64,000 nucleotides of DNA from assembly GCF_016864555.1 (NCBI RefSeq), contig NZ_CP044012.1:306501-370500 (forward strand), given 5' to 3'. The notes beneath the pieces are model-generated. The model searched no databases. It saw only the letters and a list, made by a program, of their open reading frames with translations, and was not told the origin of the DNA. This DNA is from Sinorhizobium sp. BG8. GTDB taxonomy: Bacteria > Pseudomonadota > Alphaproteobacteria > Rhizobiales > Rhizobiaceae. Every line of letters starts with the position of its first letter. Positions within the stretch are counted from its first letter, which is position 1. Below, one piece after another: positions 46,125-59,100 of the stretch. Both the position numbers and the translations under genes were made by a program.

Positions 46125-46775
46125 ATGAAACAGGCGCCCCCCGACGACACCATGCCGGTTGAATTGGTCGAGGGCCCGCTGCCCAGCGTCGGCGCGGACG
46201 AGGCCGAACCCCGTTTCAGGGTGGTCGTTGGAACGAACGGAGAGCGCCGCGGCATCCGTCTCGAGCGCATCTATTGGGACGGCCTGAGCCGCATGGCGGC
46301 AGCCGGCAAAATGACGACCGCCGAACTGGTCCAGCATACGGCCTCGCAGTTAAGGGAAACCGGCAATCTCGCGTCGCTGCTGCGGGTCGTCAGCCTGAAA
46401 TGGGCGCTGAAGCGACTGACTGCGCTCGAGGATGTCTCGACCCTTGCCAATATCAATGCGCTGGTGCAGGCATCGCCGTCGCCGACGATCGCGCTGACCC
46501 GCGAGAAGAAGATCCAGTTTTTCAACGAACCGTTCCTGGCCATGCTGCGCAACCGGATGCAGCAGCCCACAACGTCCGCAGCCAAGGGCCTTTCCCTGTC
46601 GATCGACCTCCATGTCGAGGATGCGCTGAAGGCGCTCGAGGAAAACAAGGGCAAAGCCATAAGCACGGGCTTCAGCATCAGCGTGAACCAGCAGACGATC
46701 CGCGGCCAGATCCGGCTGGCACTCGCCCCCACTCATGAGCGGTCGATGTTGCTGGGCTTCGTTTCGAAAACCTGA
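46125..46775 (+). CDS. ribbon-helix-helix plus PAS-like protein of unknown function
   Basis: The 216-residue protein is not one I recognise as a named gene. Residues about 28-95 (RGIRLERIYWDGLSRMAAAG, then TTAELVQHTASQL and NLASLLRVVSLKWAL) resemble the RHH_4 type of ribbon-helix-helix DNA-binding domain. Residues about 110-216 (VQASPSPTIALTREKKIQFF through SMLLGFVSKT) look like a PAS-type sensory fold. It starts three bases after the adaptor stop and is probably the last gene of the secretion operon. A role in regulating the adhesin gene, 400 bases downstream, is an attractive inference. Confidence 0.72.
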   Translation: MKQAPPDDTMPVELVEGPLPSVGADEAEPRFRVVVGTNGERRGIRLERIYWDGLSRMAAAGKMTTAELVQHTASQLRETGNLASLLRVVSLKWALKRLTALEDVSTLANINALVQASPSPTIALTREKKIQFFNEPFLAMLRNRMQQPTTSAAKGLSLSIDLHVEDALKALEENKGKAISTGFSISVNQQTIRGQIRLALAPTHERSMLLGFVSKT

Positions 46776-47174
46776 TCGCGGACGGGCAGTCGTCTCCCTC
46801 AACCAAAACGGGTGAACTGTTATCATTTTGGGCTGCGCTCGACGATCGACCGCCATCCCTGATGTTTCGCGCGAATCGGGCAATCCGCCGCCATTTTTCA
46901 ACCGGGAGGTCACGTCGACTGGAAATGAATCGCGCCGCAGACCTCACGTTACGTGAATCACCAAGCGCCGACACCGCGCCCGAGCAGTATTTCAGTCAGT
47001 AGACCTACGCTCCGACGACGAAAAAACGCAGCAAAACCAGCGCCAGGGTTAACCTTTTCTATACATTTTTGGGGCGATGCATAACCGGTTATATCTCAAC
47101 AGTTAAGGAAGTATTGCAAAAGGACCCCTGACGCGATTTCAGTGCAGCAGTGTATTGTTTTAGGGATTGCTGCA
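46776..47174. other. upstream region of the giant adhesin gene
   Basis: This 399-base gap holds no gene that I can support. It contains the near-palindrome CACGTTACGTG at 46945-46955 and two palindromes near 47050 and 47087. The segment around 47048-47100 is AT-rich (ACCTTTTCTATACATTTTTG) and is the likely promoter. Confidence 0.5.
47047..47092. promoter_or_regulatory. paired TAACC/GGTTA palindromes upstream of the adhesin gene
   Basis: GGTTAACC at 47047-47054 and ATAACCGGTTAT at 47081-47092 are perfect palindromes built from the same half-sites, with centres 36 bases apart. They flank an AT-rich promoter-like stretch about 85-130 bases before the ATG. Paired half-sites of this size suit a ribbon-helix-helix dimer, and such a protein is encoded just upstream. 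Confidence 0.45.
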
Positions 47175-50100
47175 ATGAATATCGAAGATCCGCGCTTTAC
47201 CGTCAGCGACAGCGAAATCGCAGCCAATGAGACTTTCTCCGATCCACGCGAGGAACACGTTGAGGCTGTAGAAATAGCCCAGGCGGAGAATGACAGCACC
47301 AAGACGGATCGTGTCCCCCAGCAGCCGGTTGAGACCCCAGCGTTTCCCGCGCAGGTGACTGCGGACGCCAGCAACACCGTGCACCTGCCTGCAAACGTAT
47401 CGATCGACGATATCCAGGTTGAAGGAACCGATCTCGTCCTCGTCCAGGCCGACGGAACAGAGATCCGGATCGTCAACGGCGCACTCAACATCCCGACCTT
47501 CATGATCGACGATGTGCAGATCCCGCAGCAGGTTCTCCTCGCCGCCATGGAATCCAACGGCGTCGACGTCGCAGCCGGGCCAAACGGCTACACCGCGAGC
47601 GCGGGAACGCCGAGCTCCGGCGCAGAGTTTGAAGACAATCTTCCAGGCTACGACAATTCAACCGATCCTCTGGCGAGCCTGCTGGGTGATACCGAACTCA
47701 ACTTTGGCGAACTCGACGCCAACGACGAGGAAGCCGCGAGCGCCCTGCCGGCCGATCCGGAGACCACCGACACCCTGACCATCTCCCTCACAGAAACGGC
47801 AAACGGCGACGGTGACTTCGAAGCCACGACGATCGAAGGCACGTTCGGGTTCGATCCCGGCGACAGCAACGGCGAAATCACCTCGGTCGGGTTCGACGGC
47901 GCCCTTGATCTCGACGAAGCCGCCGGCACCGGCACGGCCACGAGCCTGACGTCGGGTGGCAGCGCAATCTCCATCGAAGTCTCCAACGGTGGACTGACGC
48001 TTACCGGCGTTACCGCCGATGGCACCGTCGTGTTCATACTCACGGTCACGAATCCGGCGACCGGCGCCTTTACCTTCCAGCAGCTTGCGGCGATCGATCA
48101 CCCGGACAAGGGCGAACTCGGCGCCAATGACATCCTGCGCCTGCAGTTCACCTATACCGTGACCGACGAGCAGAACGATACCGCCACCGGAACTGCCTCC
48201 ATCGACATCCTGGATGACGGCCCGACCGCGGCGGCCGGTGTCTCCACGACCGTCCACGACGAAGCCCTCAGCGGCGGGAACAACGAGGGCGGCTCGCTCG
48301 GTTCCGCCACCGGTTCGCTCAACATCGACTGGGGCGCCGACAGCGCAAACAACGGCGGCACCAACGATCGCTCGGTAGCCTTCACGAACGCCAACGTCTC
48401 CGTCACCGGCGCCTCCGGCGAGGCCCTGACATCGGCCGGCCAGACCGTTCATTTCGCAATTCTCGCTGACGGCACGCTGATCGGCTACACCGGCGAGTCC
48501 GTACCGACGACGACATCGGCGGGCAGCGTTGTCTTCCACGCCTCGCTTTCCGACAGCGGCAACGGCTCCTACTCCTTCACGCTCGTCAAGCCGCTCGATC
48601 ACGCCGCCGGGGGCGGCGAAAATAGCCTTTCGCTGACCTTCGGCTACACGGCAACCGACAGCGACGGCGACACTGCCTCGAACAGCTTCACCGTCAGCGT
48701 CGTCGACGACGCCCCAATCGCCAATGTCGGAACAAGCTCTACCGTCGAGGACGAGTCCGTCAACTTCGGCAATGACGAGGATGATGGCTTCTCCGCCACT
48801 GCCAGCGGATCGCTCAACATTTCCTGGGGCGCCGACAATGCCAATGCCGGCGGTACCAACGATCGCTCGGTTGCCTTCACGAACGCCAACGTCTCCGTCA
48901 CCGGCGCCTCCGGCGAGGCCCTGACATCGGCCGGCCAGACCGTTCATTTCGCAATTCTCGCTGACGGCACGCTGATCGGCTACACCGGCGAGTCCGTACC
49001 GACGACGACATCGGCGGGCAGCGTTGTCTTCTACGCCTCGCTTTCCGACAGCGGCAACGGCTCCTACTCCTTCACGCTCGTCAAGCCGCTCGATCACGCC
49101 GCCGGGGGCGGCGAAAATAGCCTTTCGCTGACCTTCGGCTACACGGCAACCGACAGCGACGGCGACACTGCCTCGAACAGCTTCACCGTCAGCGTCGTCG
49201 ACGACGCCCCGATCGCCAATGTCGGAACAAGCTCTACCGTCGAGGACGAGTCCGTCAACTTCGGCAATGACGAGGATGATGGCTTCTCCGCCACTGCCGG
49301 CGGCTCGCTCAACATTTCCTGGGGCTCGGACAACGCCAATGCCGGCGGCAGCAACGATCGCTCTGTTGCGTTCACCAGTGCCGATGTCACCGTAACCGGA
49401 GCTTCCGGCGAAACCCTGACGTCGCTCGGCCAGACGGTTCATTTCGCTGTTCTCGCCGACGGTACGCTGATCGGCTATACCGGCGAAACGGTACCGACCG
49501 CAGCAACGGGCGAAGGCTCGAAGGGCGTCGTCTTCTACGCCACGCTTTCCGACGCAGACAACGGCTCCTACAGCTTCACCCTCGTTCAGCCGCTCGACCA
49601 CGCTACCGGCAGCGACGAAAACAGCCTGTCGCTGACCTTCGGCTACACCGCGACCGACAGCGACGGCGACACCTCTTCGAACACCTTCACCGTCAATGTC
49701 GTCGATGATGTCCCGGAGCGGGGCGAAGAGGTCCGCGGCACCGTCGAGGACGAGGCCGTCAACAACGGCAACGACGAGGACGATAGTCTCTCCGCTTCGA
49801 CAGGCGGCTCGCTCAACATTTCCTGGGGTTCAGACGACGCCAATGCCGGCGGCAGCAACGACCGCTCGGTCGCGTTCACCAGCGCCGATGTCGCCGTAGC
49901 CGGTGCTTCCGGCGAAACCCTGACGTCGCTCGGCCAGACGGTGCATTTCGCAGTCCTCGCCGACGGTACGCTCATTGGCTATACCGGAGAAACGGCACCG
50001 ACCGCAGCAACCGGCGAAGGCTCGAAGGGCGTCGTCTTCTACGCCACGCTTTCCGATGCAGACAACGGCTCCTACAGCTTCACCCTCGTTCAGCCGCTCG

Positions 50101-53100
50101 ACCACGCTACCGGCAGCGAGGAAAACAGCCTGTCGCTGACCTTCGGCTACACGGCAACCGATAGTGACGGCGACAGCATCACTGGCTCGTTCGTCGTCGA
50201 TGTCGTCGACGACGTTCCGGAGCGCGGCGAAGAGGTCCGCGGCACCGTCGAGGATGAAGCCGTCAATGGCGCTAACAACGAGGACGATGGTCTCTCGGCT
50301 TCGGCCGGCGGTTCGCTCAACATTTCCTGGGGTTCCGACGACGCCAACAATGGCGGCAGCAACGATCGTTCGGTTACCTTCACCAACGCATCCGTGGCAG
50401 TTTCCGGTGCTTACGGTGAGACCCTGACCTCGCTCGGCCAGGTCGTCCATACCGCAATCATCAACGGCGTACTGGTCGGTTATACCGGCGACACTGCACC
50501 GACCGCGCTGACCGGCGAAGGATCCAAGGGCGTCGTCTTCTACGCCTCGCTTTCGGACGCCGACAACGGCTCCTACAGCTTCACCCTCGTGCAGCCGCTC
50601 GACCACGCAGCAGGCAGCGATGAGAACAGCCTGTCGCTGACCCTCGGCTACACGGCAACCGACAGTGACGGCGACAGCTTCACCGGCACCTTTGTCGTTG
50701 ATGTCGTCGACGACGTGGCGACGATCGGCACGCCGACGTCCGGCGGCCTGGTCGAGGAAGAGCAGCCGGCCGTCATCGGCGCCGGCAACGAGGACACCGG
50801 TTCCGACGGCGACTACACCAGCCACTTCGGGCTGAAGTTCCACGACGTCACCACCCAGACCACCGGTGGCTCGCTGGCCATCTCCTGGGGTGCCGACAAT
50901 GCCGACGACGAGAGCAAGACCGGCCTCGGCAACCGCTCGGTCGCCTTTGCCGCCGGCACCGTCGCGCCGGAGGGCCTCACCTCGCGCGGCGAGGCCGTGA
51001 AGTACACGGTCGTCACCGTCGAGGGCGGCCAGGTACTGCTCGCCTACACCGGCAACGTCGCGCCGACCTCGGTTCCGGCCAATGCCGAAGCCGCGGCCGC
51101 GGCCCACATTGTCTTCACCGTCAGCCTGTCCGACAACGGCAGCGGCTCCTACACCTTCACGCTGATCGACACGCTGGACCACAGCGGCGCCGGCGAGGAC
51201 GCCAAGGCGCTGACCTTCCAGTTCACCGCCACCGACAGCGACGGCGACACCACCGCTCCGGCAAGCTTCACCGTCAACGTCATCGACGACACGCCGGTCA
51301 CCCTCGGCCCGATCCATGACCGCTATGTCGAGGAGGAAGCGCTTCCCGGCGGCAACGAGGATGCCTCGCCGCTCGGCGTCGAGATCGGCGCCGTGCTTGC
51401 CAATGGCGGACCGATCACCGACAAGATCGGCGCCTCGCTCAACATCGGCTGGGGCGGCGACGACTCCAACAAGATCGAGAACGGCGGCTTCACCGGCACC
51501 CAGGTCCTCGGCGACCGCTCGGTGGTCTTCGCCACCGGCACCGGAGCAGCCGTTGTGCTGACCGCAGCCCAGGCCTCCGAGTTCCTCTCGGTCAAGAGCG
51601 GCAACACCGCCATTGCACTTTCCAGCCTCACCTCCGAAGGCCAGGCGCTGACCTTCACGCTGTCGGCCAACGGCACCGTGCTGACGGCTTCGGCCGGCGG
51701 CCACACCGTCTTCACCGTCACGCTCTCCGACAAGGGCGCCGGCTCCTACAGCTTCGACCTCGACGGCGTGCTCGACCATCCGGTCAAGGGCAACAGCGCC
51801 GCCCAGGAAGACACGCTCTCCTTCACCTTCAAGTTCACCGCACGCGACGGTGACGGCGATACCGCAACAGGCGGCTTCACCGTCAACGTCATCGACGACA
51901 GCCCGGTTGCGGGCAAGGGCACCAGCTCGACGGTCGAGGACGAAGCCGTCAACTTCGGCAACAACGAGGACGATGGTCTGTCGGCCACGGCCGGCGGTTC
52001 GCTCAACGTCTCCTGGGGTGCAGACGACGCCAACAATAGCGGCAGTAATGACCGTTCGGTCGCCTTCACCAACGCCAATGTCGGCGTCTCGGGCGCCTAT
52101 GGCCAGACGCTGACCTCGCTCGGCCAGACCGTCCACTTCGCCATTCTCGCGAACGGCACGCTGGTCGGCTACACCGGCAACACCGTTCCGACTTCGGTTG
52201 CTTCCGGCAACGTCGTCTTGCACGCCTCGCTGTCGGATGCCGACAGCGGCTCCTACAGCCTCACGCTGGTCAAGCCGCTCGACCATGCGAGCGGCAACGG
52301 CGAGAACACGCTGCAGCTCACCTTCAACTACACCGCCACCGACAGTGACGGCGACACCTCGTCCAACACCTTCACCGTGAAGGTCGTCGATGACGTGGCG
52401 ACGATCGGCACGCCGACGTCCGGCGGCCTGGTCGAGGAAGAGCAGCCGGCCGTCATCGGCGCCGGCAACGAGGACACCGGTTCCGACGGCGACTACACCA
52501 GCCACTTCGGGCTGAAGTTCCACGACGTCACCACCCAGACCACCGGTGGCTCGCTGGCCATCTCCTGGGGTGCCGACAATGCCGACGACGAGAGCAAGAC
52601 CGGCCTCGGCAACCGCTCGGTCGCCTTTGCCGCCGGCACCGTCGCGCCGGAGGGCCTCACCTCGCGCGGCGAGGCCGTGAAGTACACGGTCGTCACCGTC
52701 GAGGGCGGCCAGGTACTGCTCGCCTACACCGGCAACGTCGCGCCGACCTCGGTTCCGGCCAATGCCGAAGCCGCGGCCGCGGCCCACATTGTCTTCACCG
52801 TCAGCCTGTCCGACAACGGCAGCGGCTCCTACACCTTCACGCTGATCGACACGCTGGACCACAGCGGCGCCGGCGAGGACGCCAAGGCGCTGACCTTCCA
52901 GTTCACCGCCACCGACAGCGACGGCGACACCACCGCTCCGGCAAGCTTCACCGTCAACGTCATCGACGACACGCCGGTCACCCTCGGCCCGATCCATGAC
53001 CGCTATGTCGAGGAGGAAGCGCTTCCCGGCGGCAACGAGGATGCCTCGCCGCTCGGCGTCGAGATCGGCGCCGTGCTTGCCAATGGCGGACCGATCACCG

Positions 53101-56100
53101 ACAAGATCGGCGCCTCGCTCAACATCGGCTGGGGCGGTGACGACTCCAACAAGATCGAGAACGGCGGCTTCACCGGCACACAGGTCCTCGGCGACCGCTC
53201 GGTGGTCTTCGCCACCGGCACCGGAGCAGCCGTCGCGCTGACCGCCGCACAGGCCTCCGAGTTCCTCTCGGTCAAGAGCGGCAACACCGCCATCGCACTC
53301 TCCAGCCTCACCTCCGAAGGCCAGGCGCTGACCTTCACGCTGTCGGCCAACGGCACCGTGCTGACGGCCTCGGCCGGCGGCCACACCGTCTTCACCGTCA
53401 CGCTCTCCGACAAGGGCGCCGGCTCCTACAGCTTCGACCTCGACGGCGTGCTCGACCATCCGGTCAAGGGCAACAGCGCCGCCCAGGAAGACACGCTCTC
53501 CTTCACCTTCAAGTTCACCGCACGCGACGGTGACGGAGACACCGCAACAGGCGGCTTCACCGTCAACGTCATCGACGACAGCCCGGTTGCCAACACTGTG
53601 ACGGCCGCCGACAAGCTCGACGACGATGCACAGACGCTGTTTGCCGGCAATGCCGGTGGCACTGGCGACGTTGCCAACAGGACGTCGGTCAGCGGCGGCG
53701 CAGGTGCGCTGTTCACCGCCGGTGCCGATGGGTTCAAGAGCGTCTCGCTTGGCGACACCACCGCGTTCAGCGCCATCTACAAGGATGCCAATGGCGTCGC
53801 GCATACCGAAACCGTGAAGTGGGGCACCGCAACGGTCGACGGTGGGGCAACCACCTGGACCGCAACGGGCCTGACCAGCGGCAATGCGGTCGCCACGCTG
53901 ACGATCAATGCCGACGGCTCCTACACCTTCACGGTGCTGAAGCCGCTCGCTCATTCGGCTGCGGGCTCGTTCGAAGAAAACCTGACGCTCAAGTTCGGCT
54001 TCACCGTCACTGACGGCGACGGCGACACCTCCAATGGCTCGCTGTCCGTCAACGTCAATGACGACACGCCGGTTGCCAACACTGTGACGGCCGCCGACAA
54101 GCTCGACGACGATGCCCAGACGCTGTTTGCCGGCAATGCCGACGGGACTGGCGATGTTGCCGACAGGACGTCGGTCAGCGGTGGCGCAGGCGCCCTGTTC
54201 ACAGCCGGTGCCGATGGGTTCAAGAGCGTCTCGCTCGGCGATACCACCGCGTTCAGCGCCATCTACAAGGATGCCAACGGCGTTGCGCATACCGAAACCG
54301 TGAAGTGGGGCACCGCAACGGTCGAAGGTGGAGCGACCACCTGGACCGCAACGGGCCTGACCAGCGGCAATGCAGTCGCCACGCTAACGATCAATGCCGA
54401 CGGTTCCTACACCTTCTCGGTGCTGAAGCCGCTCGCTCATTCGACGGCCGGCACGACGGAAGAGAACCTGGCGCTCAAGTTCGGCTTCACCGTCACTGAC
54501 GGCGATGGCGACATCTCCAAGGGCTCGCTGACGGTCAACGTCAACGACGACACGCCGACGTTGACGCAGATCTACCGCTACAACGATGTCTACGAATCCG
54601 GCATCGGCTCGGCGACAGGCACGGACAGCAGCACGTTTGCGGTGAAATACGGCGCCGACGGCTATGGCGCGACGGCCTTCACCGGCGCATTGAAGCTCGA
54701 TATCGGCGGCGGTCTCGCCGGCAATGTGACGCTTGACGTGTCGAACGGCCCCGCAAGCTCGTCGAAGCTGACCTCCAATGGCCATGTCATCGTCTTCGAA
54801 CTGATCGACGAAAACACCATCCGCGGCTACATCACCCTTGGCAATGGCAGTCATTCCACTGTCATCGAAATCAAGCTGACGGACACCGACAGCAATGCGA
54901 CGACGACCCTCTTCAGGCCGATCGACCACATTGCGGCTGAGGATGGCTCGGCGATCACCACCCTCAGGATCGATGCGACCGTCCTCTTCTCCGATGGAGA
55001 CGGCGACAGCGTCACCGGCATCATCCGCACGACGGTTCACGACGACGCACCCGTCGTCGTCGACACGAAGCCGGCGACCGAGGCGACAACCGTCTTCGAA
55101 GACGGCGCGCGCAAGCTCAACAACGTTTCGCTCGACATTTCATGGGGTGCAGACAACGGGAACAATGACGGTCAGGCACGGGACCGCTCCGTGACCCTGG
55201 CGAACAGTGTCACCGCGACCGGCTCCAGCTCCATGACGAACCTGTACTCGAACGGTCTCCAGGTCCGCACGACGCTCATCAACGGGGTTCTCGTCGGCTA
55301 TACCGGCAGTGCACCGGCGGTGACGACCGCTGTGAACATCGTCTTCATCCTTACGGTTTCGGACGCGGCCGCCGGCAGCTACTCCTTCGAACTGCGTCAG
55401 CCGCTCGACCATCCGGCGCCGGACGGCAGCAACCACTTCATCGATCTGACCTTCGGCTACACTGCCACGGACAACGATGGAGACTCCGACTCCGGCACCT
55501 TCACCGTTCGCGTTGATGCGGCCGGATCGATCGACCCAACCGGAACGATCCACTATGACAACCTCAACACCGGTGTCTTCGTAAACCTCAGCGACAGCGC
55601 CAAGACGCAGAACGGCAAGACCGTTCAGGCGAACACGGCGGAAGACTTTGGCTCGGGCAATGTTGTCGGCAAGGACGCGCTCGGCAACACCGTAGATGCC
55701 TACGGCTCAAAGGCCGCCGATATCCTGATCGGCGGTGACGAGGCGAACCACCTCGTCGGCAACGGCGGCAATGACATCCTGATCGGCGGCAAGGGCAACG
55801 ACACGCTCGAGGGCGGAGCCGGCGACGACACGTTCAAGCTGGGTGCCGACATCACCGATGCCGGAAACTACGGTCCGCGCACCATGATGCTCGGCGACGG
55901 CACCACGCTGTCGCTGTCCCTGGCCGGCCTTGCCGGAACGGGCGATGCCGTGATCGGCGGCAGTGGCTACGACAAGATCCAGCTTGATGCGGAGGGTTCC
56001 GCGGGCTTCGTCTTCGACGCCTCCCTGTCCGGCGCTCCCACATTCTCTGGCATCGAGCGCATCGACGGCACGGAAGGCAACGACATCATCCTCGTCCGCT

Positions 56101-59100
56101 CCGACTATCTGAGCGACGCCGTCGGTGGCGGTATCCGGATCGATGGCGCTGCAGGCAATGACTATCTGCAGGGCGGCGCGGGTGCCGACGAGCTCCTCGG
56201 TGGCGAAGGCGACGACGTGCTCGCGGGCCTTGGCGGCGACGACACGATCGATGGCGGCAGCGGTTCGGATCGCCTCTACGGCGGCGACGGCAACGACATC
56301 CTGCGCGGCGGCGACGGCAACGACACGCTCTACGGTGGAGACGGCAATGACCGGCTCGACGGCGGCAACGGCGATGACGTCATCAACGGCGGCAAGGGCG
56401 ACGATGCTCTCATCGGTGGCGCGGGCAACGACCGCTTCATCTATGCCATCGGCGACGGCAACGATCGCATCGTCGGCAATGCCGGCATCGACACGCTTGT
56501 CGTGACGAACACGGCAGGACAGTTGAACCTCAACATCGGAACGATCACCGGAGGCCAGGAGATCAACCAGGGCGCCGGCAACGGGGTCGACGTTCAGCTG
56601 GCTTACGGCACGACGGCGACACGGGTCGATGAGGTCGAAAACCTCGAGCTCAACCTTGGCGACGCAGGCGACACGGTCACGATCACGAGCCTGGCCGGAA
56701 CCTCGATCCAGGCGATCACGATCGAAGGTGGAGACGGCGACGACCACGTGCTGGCTGCCAACGTCGGCGCAACGCCGATGACCGTCAATGCGGGCTCCGG
56801 AAACGACGAGATCCGCACCGGTGCGGGTAACGACACCGTCTATGGCGGCGAAGGTGACGATGTCATCGATGGCGGCGCGGGCGACGACACCCTCGAGGGT
56901 GGCATCGGCAACGACACCATTTTCGGCGGCAAGGGCAACGACATCCTGCGCGGCGGTGACGGCAACGACACGCTGGACGGTGGCGACGGCAACGATCGCA
57001 TCGACGGCGGCAACGGCGACGACATCATCATCGGCGGCAAGGGCGACGATGCGCTGATCGGCGGGGCCGGCAACGATCGCTTCATCTACGCAGTCGGCGA
57101 CGGCAACGACCGGATCAATGGCGGCTCGGAAACAGGTACCAGCTATCCGAACTACGATGTGCTCGAAATCACCGGTGACGCCGCCGAGCGGACGTTCACG
57201 ATAGGCAAGGGTGCGATTGGCGACGCTGCCAATATCCAGGCCTATCCGAGTGACCTTGCTGACGTGATCGTGAGCTACACCGGCACGGGTGCAGCGACGG
57301 TGCGTGCAGACGAGATCGAACGCGTCGTGATCAACACGGGCTCGGCAGGTGACACCGTCATCATCGGAGACCTGACCGGCACCGCGATCGCTCCGTCGAC
57401 CATCGTCGTCAACGGCGGCACAGGCGACGACACGATCGACCTCAGAAACCTTGCCGGAACGAGCGTCGTCATCAACGACGTCGATCCGACGACATCCGGC
57501 GACACGGACACCGTCAAGCTGGCCGGCCGCTGGATCGACTACAACGTCACCTATGACGCCACTTCCGGCTTCTACACGGTGACGCGCATCGCCGACAATT
57601 CCGTGGTGGTCAGCACGAAGAACGTCGAGAACTTCTTCTTCCAGGGCGAGAATGGCGGTACCGGCGGAACGCTCACTGCAGCCGAGCTCATCAACGACGG
57701 TCCTGTCGCTGTCGGAGATAGCGATACGGTCGTGGAAGCGGGCGGCGTCGACAACGGCACGCCCGGGGACTCGACGGCAACCGGCAATGTTCTGGCGAAC
57801 GACACCGATGCCGATACCTTCGACACGAAGGTGGTCACGAAGATCACCTACAACGGCAGCTCGACGGCCGTATCGGCGGATGAGGCCGGCACCACGGTCA
57901 TCGGCAAGTACGGCACGCTCACCATCCATGCGGACGGCAGCTACACCTACACGCTGGATGATGAGGATGCGGACACCCAGGCGCTCGTCAAGGATGCCGC
58001 TGCCAGCGAAGTCTTCACCTACACGGTGAAGGATGCACATGGCGCAACCTCGACGGCCGACCTGACCATCAACATCACCGGCGCGAACGACAATCCGGCA
58101 ATCGTGGCCACGGCCAATGTTGTCAGCGGAGCGGTTACGGAAAATGCGACAGCCGCTCCGGCGCCTGTTGAGCTGGTGTCAAACGGCGGCTTCGGCTCGT
58201 TTGTCAGCGGTGTGCCTACCGGTTGGGAACTGACGAAGGGCTCGGAGTCGAGCTCCACCGGCGGAGCCTACGTAAACGGCAGCAATGCGGTCACGTTCTA
58301 CACGCACTCCACGACGCCTGACTCTTTGTCTCAGACCCTCGCCACGACGGAAGGGGCGCTTTACGAAGTCCGCTTCCAGCTGGGCAACGCATATGCCAAC
58401 AGCCAGAACGGGCTCACGGTGACGTGGAACGGACAGACGTACTTCGCCATCGCCGCTCTGCCCGCCAGCGGCAGCTATGACGCTATGACCTGGTACAGCT
58501 TCAAGGCTGTGGCAACGTCCAGCTCCACCGAGTTGACATTCTCCGCCTATGGGGTGAACGGGAGCCTGCAGCTCGACAACGTCTCGGTAAAGGCCACCGC
58601 AAGCGAGAGCACTCACGGCGTCATCAACTTCACGGATGCCGATATCGGCGACACGCACACCGTGTCGGCGACGCCGGCTGGAGCCGGCTACCTCGGCACC
58701 TTCATCACCTCGATCACCGACAGTGCCACGACTGACGGTGTCGGAAAGGTTGCATGGCGCCTCGTCGTCGACGAGAAGGATTTGCAGTCGCTCGGCCAGG
58801 GTGAGACGCTTACGCAGACCTATACCGTGACGATCAGCGACGGCCACGGCGGTACCACGACACAGAACGTCGTCGTTACCCTCAATGGGGTCAACGATGC
58901 GCCGGATGTCACCGGGACCGTCACAGGCTCCGCCACCGAGGACGGCTCGGCGGTTACCCTCAACGCCCTCGGCGCTGCTTCCGACGTGGATGCCGGCACG
59001 ACGCTCAAGGTCGTCAACATCCAGTCCACCCTGCCAGCCGGCGTAACCTGGAATGAGGCAACGCATTCCTTCACGCTGGATCCGACCAATGCAGCCTTCC

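Noticed and set aside
47658-49601. A 647-codon open frame on the minus strand
   Set aside because: Antisense shadow of the first Ig-like units of the adhesin, with no ribosome binding site or family resemblance.
49830-54290. A 1,486-codon open frame on the minus strand
   Set aside because: It is antisense to the repetitive adhesin gene. High GC, codon bias and near-identical repeats keep the opposite frame open, and its product is just a repeated low-complexity sequence with no start signals or known domains.
56139-57115. CRISPR-like regular repeats
   Set aside because: The short period is nine codons (27 bases) without unique spacers and the sequence is in frame with RTX motifs, so it is a protein repeat.
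55707-58040. A 777-codon open frame on the minus strand
   Set aside because: It is the antisense shadow of the RTX region and repeats VVAVAA-like words, as expected for the complement of GGDGND codons.
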